From Rhodococcus sp. IEGM 1409 (GTDB taxonomy: Bacteria; Actinomycetota; Actinomycetes; Mycobacteriales; Mycobacteriaceae), in the NCBI RefSeq assembly GCF_030056735.1, contig NZ_JASHKN010000001.1:744001-808000 (forward strand): a stretch of 64,000 nt of DNA, read 5' to 3'. The notes beneath the pieces are model-generated. The model saw nothing but the letters and a program-made list of their open reading frames with translations, searched no databases and had not been told where the DNA came from. The position numbers were made by a program, and so were the translations under genes. Shown piece after piece: positions 1-7,334 of this stretch. Each line of letters begins with the position of its first letter. The first letter of the stretch is position 1.

Positions 1-57
1 GCGACGATCGAAGCATTTTTCTCTGGAACGCTGAAAGCAGGTGCACCCGTCACATGA
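1..57 (+). CDS. C-terminal tail of an unidentified upstream gene (partial)
   Basis: The first frame is open from base 1 to a TGA at 55-57 and encodes 18 residues ending AGAPVT. Its stop overlaps the ATG of the following cupin gene in the arrangement ATGA (54-57). That overlap is the usual sign of translational coupling in this genome and recurs many times in this window. The piece is too short to assign to a family. It is called only because the overlap and the open frame agree. The cupin gene is therefore probably the second or later gene of an operon that begins outside the window. Confidence 0.5.
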   Translation, partial: ATIEAFFSGTLKAGAPVT

Positions 58-1121
58 CCACATTCGACATTCCGAGCCTCGACGACGTCCAGTCCACAGT
101 CCCCGAATCGGATTCTCTGCCAGGGCGTTGCGTGCCCTATCACCTCTCTGCCGGCGAAGGCGAGCGATACCAACTAGGCGGCCAACTCCTCACGGTCGTC
201 GCCCGCCCGCAGGATACGGGTGGACAGTTCGGTGCCGCCTTCGTCTACGGCGGCGCAGGTGTAGAGACGCCGTTCGTCCAGCACTCTGACGAATTCCGTT
301 TCCTGTACGTCACCGACGGTCGACTCCAAGTCTGGCTTCCGGGCGAAACCAACGTCCTTGTAGCGGGAGACGCAGTGTCGATCCCACCCGGCACGCCGTA
401 CGCGTACCGTATGCTCGCGCATCGCACGCGATTCCTGAGTTGGCTCACCGTCGGAGACGGACACAGTTGGGGTGCAACATCGGGCACCGCCACTCAGTCG
501 CACGTCTTCGACATCCGCGCTGACCAGAACGTTTCGGATGCGCGTCAATCCGAACTCGCAGCGCAGTACGGAGTTCGAGTACTGGACCTGGAAAAGAAGG
601 ATCTCCCCTCGTCGCCGGGATCGATTTTGCCCCAGTCCAGTTCGGCCTATGTCCTGCGCGCTGGAGAAGGTGACCGATGGGCGAGCATGGACCAACTCAA
701 CACCTATCTCGCACGCTCCCGAAACACGGATTCGACGTACTTCGCGATGCACACCAGCGGCGGCAAGAGTCCATACATCCCGTTGCACTTCCACCGTCAG
801 CACACCGAGAACTTCTTCTGCCTCGAGGGCCGGATTCTGTTGCACGCGAACGGCAAGGAAATCCTTCTGACCAAGGGCGACTTCCTGCACGCACCTGCAG
901 GCACCGTGCACAGCTTCTCGTTCGCCAGCCACAGTACCCAGATGCTCGGACTCCTGACCACCGGTGTGTTCGAGAAGTTCTTCGAATACATGAACCGTCC
1001 GACCGAGGCTCACATCCACGTCGAAGGCGGCGACATGACTTTCCCGGGTGAAGGATTCGGACGCGCTCGTGCCGAACTGGACCTGGAAGTAGTCGGGCCG
1101 CCCCCAACCGCCGGTCGGTGA
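54..1121 (+). CDS. Quercetin 2,3-dioxygenase-like bicupin protein
   Basis: A 355-aa protein with two cupin barrels, resembling bacterial quercetin 2,3-dioxygenases (metal-dependent cleavage of the flavonol ring with CO release). The C-terminal barrel carries a complete metal site: H245, H247 and E252 in PLHFHRQHTENFF, then H286 in PAGTVHS. The N-terminal barrel looks degenerate. It keeps H77 and E80, but the position of the last histidine reads PPGTPYAYR. The start ATG at 54 overlaps the stop of the preceding frame, so it is probably translationally coupled. It is followed directly by a long hairpin terminator. The true substrate is unknown; quercetinase is the nearest recognisable family, and other aromatic or enediol substrates are possible. 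Confidence 0.8.
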   Translation: MTTFDIPSLDDVQSTVPESDSLPGRCVPYHLSAGEGERYQLGGQLLTVVARPQDTGGQFGAAFVYGGAGVETPFVQHSDEFRFLYVTDGRLQVWLPGETNVLVAGDAVSIPPGTPYAYRMLAHRTRFLSWLTVGDGHSWGATSGTATQSHVFDIRADQNVSDARQSELAAQYGVRVLDLEKKDLPSSPGSILPQSSSAYVLRAGEGDRWASMDQLNTYLARSRNTDSTYFAMHTSGGKSPYIPLHFHRQHTENFFCLEGRILLHANGKEILLTKGDFLHAPAGTVHSFSFASHSTQMLGLLTTGVFEKFFEYMNRPTEAHIHVEGGDMTFPGEGFGRARAELDLEVVGPPPTAGR

Positions 1122-1154
1122 CGGCGACGCATGCTCTGGTCCTCAGGCGCAGAG

Positions 1155-1204
1155 CCCCTGTGCGCCTTTTTGGTAGTGGGCACTACCGGAAAGGCGCACA
1201 GGGG
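1155..1204. terminator. Bidirectional hairpin between convergent genes
   Basis: A perfect 15-bp inverted repeat (arms 1155-1169 and 1190-1204, CCCCTGTGCGCCTTT and its complement) encloses a second inner stem (GGTAGT at 1172-1177, ACTACC at 1182-1187). It sits between the cupin gene and the stop of the minus-strand binding protein at 1206. It should terminate transcription from both sides. Confidence 0.85.
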
Positions 1205-1205
1205 G

Positions 1206-2804
1206 TCAGCTCAACCATGTATTGCCGAAGAGCAGGATTCCGTCTGCGCTCGGAGTCACGCCGTGAACGTTCTCGCGCCACGGGATGAAAACCTTGCCCG
1301 AGTTGACCACGGCCATCGGTGCCGTCTCGTTGACCACTGTCTGAATGTCGTCGATGACGGCTCGCCGCTCATCCTCGCCCGACGCCGTTTGCAGCTTGCC
1401 GAGCAACTCGTCCATCCGAGCGTTCTTGTAGCCGAGGATGTTCGACGGTGATTCGCTGAACAGATTGCCGTACATGCGCACGAACGGTGACTCTTCCAGC
1501 ACGTTGAACGCGAAGTAGGACACGTCGTAGTCGTGCTTTGCGTACAGCATCGAGATCAGGTCGTTGATGCTGGTTGCGTAGGTGATGTCGACCGTGAAAC
1601 CCACTGCCTGCAAGAGCGACTGAAACGTCAGCGCGCTGCGCTGCGTCGCCGGATCGTTCATTCCGACGTATGTCAGCTTTCCGTCGTACCCGTCGGCCTT
1701 CGCCTCGGTCAGATACTTCTTCGCGGCCTCGGGATCGAAACCGTTCCCGGACACCGAACCGTGCCACTGCGACCACGACGCGAACATGTCGGTGCCGGGT
1801 TCGCCGAAGCCGCCTTGAACTCGCTCGTTGAACGTAGTCGGGTCCACCGCAGCGACAATCGCCTTACGCACGCGCTCGTCCTTCGCTACCCGATCGTCGC
1901 GCTGATTGATTGCCAGAACTCCGGCCATGCTGGCCGAGTACACAAATCCGGGGTCGCCGGCCTCGAAAGCCTCGTGAATGAAATCGGGAGACTTCAGATA
2001 GGCAACCTGAATTCCGTCGGTGTGCAATCCCTCGAGTTTGCTCTTCTCGTTGACGATTGCGGGAAAGCGCAACTTCTCGAGGTACGGCGCCCCATCCCAG
2101 TACGTCGGACGGGCAGCGAGCACCAATTCGTCCTGGGAGGCGAACTTCTCGACGGTGAACGGTCCTGCCCCGATCGGGGTGAACGTGCCGGTAGCCATCG
2201 ACGAGGGTGCGACGATCATGCCGGGACCGGTGGTGAACATGATCGGGAACTCGTCCCACGGCTGCGCCAAGGTGAAGACGACCGTACTCGGATCCGGTGA
2301 ATTGTTCTCGCGCACAGCGGTCTTCCATACCAGGGCGTGAGTTCCCTTCTTCTGCAGATAGTGATCGATGCTCCACAGGACTGCCGAACTGTCCATCGGA
2401 GTGCCATCGCTGAAGGTGACGCCGTCGCGCAATTTCAGTGTCCACACTGTGTTGTCGTCGTTAGCCGACAAGGACTGAGCCAAGTGGGGAACGTATTCGC
2501 CCGCCGCGGTATCGAAACGCATCAGAAGGTCGTAGATGGCTGCCATTTCGCTTCCACCGGTAGCGCCGCCGTCCTGACGGTCGCCAGGATCGAGACTGCT
2601 GATCCCGTTGTACGTGGCAAACGACACCGTGCCACCCGAGCGCGGCTCTCCCCCGTCGTTCTGCTCACCGACAACTCCGACCGTCACGTCCGATGCATTC
2701 GTCGTCATACCTTGGCTGCTACCCGCGCACCCGGTCACCACCAGTGTCGCCGACGCCAGGACAACCATCCAGATTCGAGCGCGAGCTCGGCACGAGCGCT
2801 TCAT
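1206..2804 (-). CDS. ABC transporter substrate-binding lipoprotein, peptide/nickel family 5
   Basis: A 532-aa extracytoplasmic solute-binding protein of the DppA/OppA (SBP family 5) type. The N-terminus is a lipoprotein signal: positively charged MKRSCRARAR, a hydrophobic stretch, then the lipobox VTGC. A typical SBP_bac_5 core follows, with segments such as LAQSLSANDDNTVWTLKL and LRDGVTFSDGTPMDS near residues 110-150. It would be lipid-anchored and deliver an oligopeptide or similar ligand to a permease. No permease or ATPase gene lies next to it in this window, so it is an orphan binding protein or its partners are elsewhere. It is divergent from the MarR/hmg operon across a 416-bp region. 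Confidence 0.9.
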   Translation of the reverse strand: MKRSCRARARIWMVVLASATLVVTGCAGSSQGMTTNASDVTVGVVGEQNDGGEPRSGGTVSFATYNGISSLDPGDRQDGGATGGSEMAAIYDLLMRFDTAAGEYVPHLAQSLSANDDNTVWTLKLRDGVTFSDGTPMDSSAVLWSIDHYLQKKGTHALVWKTAVRENNSPDPSTVVFTLAQPWDEFPIMFTTGPGMIVAPSSMATGTFTPIGAGPFTVEKFASQDELVLAARPTYWDGAPYLEKLRFPAIVNEKSKLEGLHTDGIQVAYLKSPDFIHEAFEAGDPGFVYSASMAGVLAINQRDDRVAKDERVRKAIVAAVDPTTFNERVQGGFGEPGTDMFASWSQWHGSVSGNGFDPEAAKKYLTEAKADGYDGKLTYVGMNDPATQRSALTFQSLLQAVGFTVDITYATSINDLISMLYAKHDYDVSYFAFNVLEESPFVRMYGNLFSESPSNILGYKNARMDELLGKLQTASGEDERRAVIDDIQTVVNETAPMAVVNSGKVFIPWRENVHGVTPSADGILLFGNTWLS

Positions 2805-3220
2805 TGCGACTCACTTTCACAGTTCACGGACACGTCGAACCTTGAATCCGACACCCGACAGATTTGTAAGTGAATTCTAGGTATGGACCAATCCTGCGTC
2901 TTTGTTTTCACAAAGCTGAAGCGATAATTCGAATCGGGGGCGGCAGAAACAAGAATCGAATTCTAGGCACTCACCATTCCGCGGAACTTTCCTCTCGTGG
3001 TGACCCCGCTCCACTCGACCACCGCCGCCGTCAGGCGTCGTCTCCGTTCCAGTTGCGTCGACATGCTGTCCGTATCCAGGGGAGACTCGTCGCTGCGCGC
3101 AGTCACGCGCGTCACGATAGTTCAGGAAGGTCGCCGAATTACCAGGTTACAAAGTTTCATGAGAAGACTCGCGATCTAATACATACCTTGATCAACTGCG
3201 GGCCACGCTAGGGTTAGGCC
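2805..3220. other. Divergent intergenic region with a repeated GAATTCTAG motif
   Basis: 416 bp between the ABC binding-protein gene and the marR gene. No convincing gene was found: the open frames here lack ribosome sites and family features. The nonamer GAATTCTAG occurs twice in the same orientation, at 2872-2880 and 2958-2966, and could mark a regulator-binding pair in the promoter of the binding-protein gene. Confidence 0.4.
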
Positions 3221-3772
3221 ATGAATGACCGGACAACCGATGACCAGCCAACCGTCGGCGAACTCAACTTCTGGTCGTTCATCGAACTGGCCAACAAGCG
3301 ACTGGCCGCTGAACACGGCTTTCGCGATCAGTTGGCCACCGAGGTACTGCTGACGCTCAATCGAGCCTCCAACGTGGTCACCTACGATCTCGAGTCGTCG
3401 ATCCACCGCCCTCGCGGCTGGTCATGGTCATCGTTCCGACTACTGTTCGTCACCTGGCTTGCCGGACCGATCGAGCCGAAGGCTGCCGCCGAGCTCACCG
3501 GGATGAGTCGAGCCGCGGTCTCCAACCTGTCCAAATCCCTGCTGGCAGATGGACTGATCGATCGCCGCCCTACCGAGAACGACGGACGCTCGGTCCAGCT
3601 GTACCTGACCGACAAGGGCCGAGAAGCCATGGTCGAAGCATTTCGCGAACAAAACGAACGCGAACACGCCTGGGTCAGCGTCCTGAGCGAAGCCGAACAG
3701 CGCATCCTTGTCATGCTCCTGGACAAACTGATCACCAACCGCAGCCAATTCGACGTACGCGGACGTAACTGA
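3221..3772 (+). CDS. MarR-family transcriptional regulator of the homogentisate operon
   Basis: A 183-aa winged-helix protein. The helix-turn-helix lies at about residues 86-109 (EPKAAAELTGMSRAAVSNLS) and the wing at 113-130 (IDRRPTENDGRSVQLYLT), the classical MarR layout. The N-terminus is about 40 residues longer than in minimal MarR proteins. It lies 108 bp upstream of hmgA and reads in the same direction. A near-palindrome (3817-3834) sits in the gap, so local control of hmgA-fahA by this protein, probably relieved by a pathway aromatic, is the natural inference. The ligand cannot be read from the sequence. Confidence 0.88.
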   Translation: MNDRTTDDQPTVGELNFWSFIELANKRLAAEHGFRDQLATEVLLTLNRASNVVTYDLESSIHRPRGWSWSSFRLLFVTWLAGPIEPKAAAELTGMSRAAVSNLSKSLLADGLIDRRPTENDGRSVQLYLTDKGREAMVEAFREQNEREHAWVSVLSEAEQRILVMLLDKLITNRSQFDVRGRN

Positions 3773-3816
3773 CGCAGATCGATATCGCTCCGAGGGTTGC
3801 GCCCATCACACAATTT

Positions 3817-3834
3817 TAGTTAATGTATTTACTA
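3817..3834. promoter_or_regulatory. Putative MarR operator before hmgA
   Basis: TAGTTAATGTATTTACTA is an AT-rich imperfect palindrome (TAGTTAA / TTTACTA) in otherwise GC-rich DNA. It lies about 45 bp upstream of the hmgA ATG and directly downstream of the marR gene. Position and shape fit a MarR dimer site overlapping the hmgA promoter. Confidence 0.6.
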
Positions 3835-3880
3835 TCTGGTGGAGGTGAGCCAGGCGCAACAGCACAGAAGGAGCCCAGTC

Positions 3881-5080
3881 ATGGCGTTCTATCGACAACT
3901 CGGCAACATTCCACCGAAGCGTCACACCCAACACCGTGACGAGTCGGGCAACCTCTACTACGAAGAACTGATGGGCGAGGAAGGTTTCTCCTCCGATTCG
4001 TCGCTGCTCTACCACCGCGAGATTCCGTCGGCCATCGTCGACGCAACGGTCTGGGATCTGCGCGACCAGAGCACCGCACCCAACCACCCCCTCAAACCGC
4101 GCCATCTGAAACTCCATGCACTGTTCCCCGAAAGCATCTGGAACGAGACCGACGTGGTAACCGGCCGTCGTCTCATACTCGGCAATGCCGACGTCCGGCT
4201 CTCCTACGTGGTTGCTTCCGCACCATCACCCTTGTACCGCAATGCAATCGGTGACGAGATGGTCTACGTCGAGTCCGGCGAGGCTACCGTCGAGACCGTC
4301 TTCGGCGCGCTCGACGCCCGCGAGGGTGACTACGTCCTGATTCCGATGTCCACGACCCATCGATGGATCCCCAGGGGCGACAAGCCACTCCGCGCTTACG
4401 CCATCGAAGCGAACAGTCACATCGTTCCGCCCAAGCGATATCTCTCCCGCTTCGGCCAGCTACTCGAGAACGCACCGTTCTGCGAACGAGACCTGCACGG
4501 ACCGAACGCGCCCATGGTCGCCGAAGGCACCGACGTCGAAGTACTGGTCAAGCACCGTACGTCGGCAGGCATCGTCGGAACCCGAATGGTTTACCCCACA
4601 CACCCTTTCGACGTCGTCGGGTGGGACGGCTGCCTGTACCCGTACACCTTCAACATCTCGGACTACGAGCCGATCACGGGCCGCGTTCACCAGCCGCCGC
4701 CGGCACATCAGGCGTTCGAGGGGAACAACTTCGTGATCTGTAACTTCGTACCACGCAAGGTCGACTACCACCCCCTGTCGATCCCGGTGCCGTACTACCA
4801 CTCCAATGTCGACTCGGACGAGATCATGTTCTACTGCGGCGGGGACTACGAGGCGCGCAAGGGTTCCGGTATCGGGCAGGGTTCGATATCGATTCATCCC
4901 GGCGGCCACGCCCACGGCCCACAACCTGGCGCGTACGAACGAAGCATCGGCGCCGAGTTCTTCGACGAACTGGCCGTGATGGTCGATACGTTCCGGCCGC
5001 TCGAATTGGGTGAGGGAGCCTTGGCTTGCGAAGACGAAGCCTACGCCTGGAGTTGGGCAGGGCGGGGGCCTCGGCAATGA
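3881..5080 (+). CDS. hmgA: Homogentisate 1,2-dioxygenase
   Basis: A 399-aa non-heme iron dioxygenase that opens homogentisate to maleylacetoacetate in tyrosine/phenylalanine catabolism. The iron-site segment PYYHSNVDSDE (H307, E314) and the distal histidines in HPGGHAHGP (H343/H345) are present. At about 400 aa it is the shorter bacterial form. The frame is open from a GTG at 3839, but the ATG at 3881 has a clear AAGGAG at 3868-3873 seven bases upstream, so that start was chosen. The stop overlaps the next start (ATGA, 5077-5080). It is the first enzyme of a coupled operon with the 289-aa unknown protein and fumarylacetoacetase. Confidence 0.96.
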   Translation: MAFYRQLGNIPPKRHTQHRDESGNLYYEELMGEEGFSSDSSLLYHREIPSAIVDATVWDLRDQSTAPNHPLKPRHLKLHALFPESIWNETDVVTGRRLILGNADVRLSYVVASAPSPLYRNAIGDEMVYVESGEATVETVFGALDAREGDYVLIPMSTTHRWIPRGDKPLRAYAIEANSHIVPPKRYLSRFGQLLENAPFCERDLHGPNAPMVAEGTDVEVLVKHRTSAGIVGTRMVYPTHPFDVVGWDGCLYPYTFNISDYEPITGRVHQPPPAHQAFEGNNFVICNFVPRKVDYHPLSIPVPYYHSNVDSDEIMFYCGGDYEARKGSGIGQGSISIHPGGHAHGPQPGAYERSIGAEFFDELAVMVDTFRPLELGEGALACEDEAYAWSWAGRGPRQ

Positions 5081-5946
5081 CAATCATCTCTCCACTCCTC
5101 CGCGGCTTGTGTGACGACGCAGCACTCTTCCCACCCGGCAATGCTCCTCTCGCCGAGTCGGTTCCGGCCCACGCCGCCTACCTGCAGGCGGACTACGACG
5201 CTCTGGTCGGACCCTTCGTCTTTCCCTCGCCGCGATTGAGCGAACTGGCCGCGTATGTTTCGGCCGACAACCCGGTGACGCTGAGTCTGACCGTGCCGGC
5301 CGGTCCAGCCGATACGGCAGACGCATTGTCGAATGCACTCGCCATCGCTGGTGTTCGCGTCGCCGCCGTCGAGGTGGGATCTCCTGACGGGCTGGACGCC
5401 GATGCCGCCTTCGAGGAACTCGCTCGACTACATGCCGCTCATCCCGACGTCGACATTTTTGTCGAGGTACCCCGTGGTGATCGGCGCGCGGACTATCTGA
5501 CAGCTCTCGAAACTGCCGGGTACTCCGCAAAGTTTCGCACCGGCGGAATTGTCGCCGAGGCGTACCCGAACGAGGAAGAGCTCGCCGATGCGGTGATATC
5601 CGTTGTCCGAGCGAATATCCCGTTCAAGGCAACTGCGGGACTGCACCACGGCGTGCGCAACACCGATCCGGAAACTGGCTTCGAGCAGCACGGCTTCCTC
5701 AACATCATGGTGGCCGTCGACGCTGCGAGGAGGGGCGCTGACCGCTCGGAAGTTATTGCGGCACTGGCGCAGCGCGATGAGGAATCGATCGCGCGAGCCC
5801 TGGCGAGCCTGACCGAGGACGAGGCCGCCGAAGTGCGTCGCCGATTCCTCTCGTTCGGTACCTGCAGCATCTCGGACCCTCTCACCGAGCTCGAAGGGCT
5901 CGGATTGATCGTCCGCTCCGACAAAACCGAAGGAACACTCATATGA
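5077..5946 (+). CDS. Conserved protein of unknown function inside the homogentisate operon
   Basis: A 289-aa protein translated from ATG 5077, which overlaps the hmgA stop. Its own stop overlaps the fahA start (ATGA 5943-5946), so it is locked between the two pathway enzymes. I do not recognise a named family. The sequence looks like a cytosolic alpha/beta, perhaps TIM-barrel, protein: alternating hydrophobic strands such as VRVAAVEVG, VDIFVEV and IPFKATAGLHHG, with a conserved-looking KATAGLHHGVR segment near residues 188-198 that could be an active site. The homogentisate route needs a maleylacetoacetate isomerase between its neighbours, and no recognisable isomerase is seen here. This protein is a candidate for that step or for an accessory role; that is inference. 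The frame extends upstream to 5026, but the overlapping ATG is preferred. Confidence 0.8.
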   Translation: MTIISPLLRGLCDDAALFPPGNAPLAESVPAHAAYLQADYDALVGPFVFPSPRLSELAAYVSADNPVTLSLTVPAGPADTADALSNALAIAGVRVAAVEVGSPDGLDADAAFEELARLHAAHPDVDIFVEVPRGDRRADYLTALETAGYSAKFRTGGIVAEAYPNEEELADAVISVVRANIPFKATAGLHHGVRNTDPETGFEQHGFLNIMVAVDAARRGADRSEVIAALAQRDEESIARALASLTEDEAAEVRRRFLSFGTCSISDPLTELEGLGLIVRSDKTEGTLI

Positions 5947-7133
5947 CCGTCACGACCATCGACATTCCCGCCGACTCACTGTTCGGTCTCGACAACCTGC
6001 CGTACGGGGTCTTCTCCCCCGCGGGAGGGATGCCGCGCATCGGTGTACGGGTCGCCGACTCGGTGGTCGATCTCGCAGCCACACTGGGTGATTCCGTCTT
6101 CTCCGAACCGACCCTGAACGCATTCATGGCTCAGGGCCGAGATCAGTGGATATCAGTGCGAGACCGGATCTCGGAACTCGTGACCGGTGAAATAGACTCG
6201 GATGCAGTGTTTTCCGTCGAATCGGTAAAGCTCCACTTGCCCATCGCAGTGGCCGACTACGTCGACTTCTACGCCTCGGAGAATCACGCAACCAACCTCG
6301 GACGGTTGTTCCGTCCCGACGCTGCCCCCTTGATGCCGAACTGGAAGCACCTTCCCGTCGGTTACCACGGACGCTCGAGCACCATCATCGTCTCCGGCAC
6401 CGATATCATTCGCCCCTGCGGACAGCGCAAGTCACCCGATCAGGAGAACCCGGACTTCGGACCGTCGCGTCGCCTCGACATCGAAGCGGAGATGGGGTTC
6501 ATCGTCGGAACTCCCTCGAAGATGGGTGATTCCATCACCCCGGACGAATTCGCCGAGCATGTCTTCGGCGCCGTCGTCGTGAACGACTGGTCTGCCCGAG
6601 ACATCCAAGCGTGGGAGTACGTCCCCCTCGGTCCGAACCTGGGGAAGAGCTTCGCGACGTCCATCTCGCCGTGGGTCGTACCGTTGCTCGCCCTCGAAGC
6701 AGCCCGAATCGCCACTCCGGTCCAGGACCCCGAACCGCTCTCCTACCTGCGCGGTGAGGAGAAGTGGGGACTGGACATCGATTTGGCCGTCGAATGGAAC
6801 GGTCACGTCGTCTCGCGACCGCCCTACGCGCAGATGTACTGGTCGCCTGCGCAGATGCTCGCGCACACCACCATCAACGGCGCAGCGGCGAGTACCGGCG
6901 ATCTCTTTGCGTCCGGAACCATTTCCGGACCGGACAAGGATCAGCGCGGCGCATTCATCGAACTGACCTGGGGCGGCAAAGAACCCGTCGCAGTCGGCTC
7001 CGAGACTCGCACCTTTCTCGAAGACGGCGACACCATCTCCATCTCAGCCACCGCTCCCGGTGTCGGCGGTTCACGAATCGGCTTCGGGGATGTTCAAGCC
7101 CGTATTCTGCCGGCGACGCAGACCGAAAGGTAA
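5943..7133 (+). CDS. fahA: Fumarylacetoacetase
   Basis: A 396-aa hydrolase that splits fumarylacetoacetate to fumarate and acetoacetate, the last step of homogentisate degradation. The family's metal and catalytic residues align at a constant offset of 18 from the human enzyme: D108 (human D126), H115 (H133), R124 (R142), E181 and E183 (E199, E201), D215 (D233), Q222 (Q240) and K235 (K253). The segment VNDWSARDIQAWEYVPLGP is diagnostic. The start ATG overlaps the stop of the preceding gene, so it is coupled to hmgA and the unknown gene. There is no obvious terminator directly after it; a riboswitch begins about 100 bp downstream. Confidence 0.96.
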   Translation: MTVTTIDIPADSLFGLDNLPYGVFSPAGGMPRIGVRVADSVVDLAATLGDSVFSEPTLNAFMAQGRDQWISVRDRISELVTGEIDSDAVFSVESVKLHLPIAVADYVDFYASENHATNLGRLFRPDAAPLMPNWKHLPVGYHGRSSTIIVSGTDIIRPCGQRKSPDQENPDFGPSRRLDIEAEMGFIVGTPSKMGDSITPDEFAEHVFGAVVVNDWSARDIQAWEYVPLGPNLGKSFATSISPWVVPLLALEAARIATPVQDPEPLSYLRGEEKWGLDIDLAVEWNGHVVSRPPYAQMYWSPAQMLAHTTINGAAASTGDLFASGTISGPDKDQRGAFIELTWGGKEPVAVGSETRTFLEDGDTISISATAPGVGGSRIGFGDVQARILPATQTER

Positions 7134-7239
7134 CCGTCGATCTGTCGACTCGGGAGACCGATTGACAACTGTTTGATTCACGCTGATCTGATGTCCGGAA
7201 TTCCTTGCCTCACGATTCTCCGAAGATAAGCTGGACTAA

Positions 7240-7330
7240 CCATCCAGAGCGATCGAGAGTCCTGGCTCCGTGACGTCGCAGCAACCCCCTCAGCTGAGGT
7301 GCGGGTGCTTTCTGCCAGGTCCGATGGAGG
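7240..7330 (+). promoter_or_regulatory. SAM-I/IV-variant-type riboswitch
   Basis: The leader has the conserved core of the SAM-I/SAM-IV riboswitch clan: GATCGAGAG at 7251-7259, a CTGG...GTGACG turn, GCAACC at 7281-7286, a perfect hairpin CCTCAGCTGAGG (7288-7299) and the GGTGC joint (7298-7302). CCATC (7240-7244) can pair with GATGG (7323-7327), and CCTGG (7261-7265) with CCAGG (7315-7319). The closing 3' strand overlaps the GGAGG ribosome site (7326-7330) of the next gene, so ligand binding should mask translation initiation. The actinobacterial SAM-I/IV variant is the best fit by eye; a covariance-model search would settle the class. Confidence 0.8.
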
Positions 7331-7334
7331 ACTC

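Noticed and set aside
2870-3211. A 113-codon frame between the binding-protein and marR genes
   Set aside because: No ribosome site, unlikely composition, lies in a promoter region.
7299-7334. GTG 7299 as start of the FAD/NAD(P)-binding protein
   Set aside because: That GTG is part of the conserved GGUGC element of the riboswitch; GGAGG and GTG 7335 make a better start.
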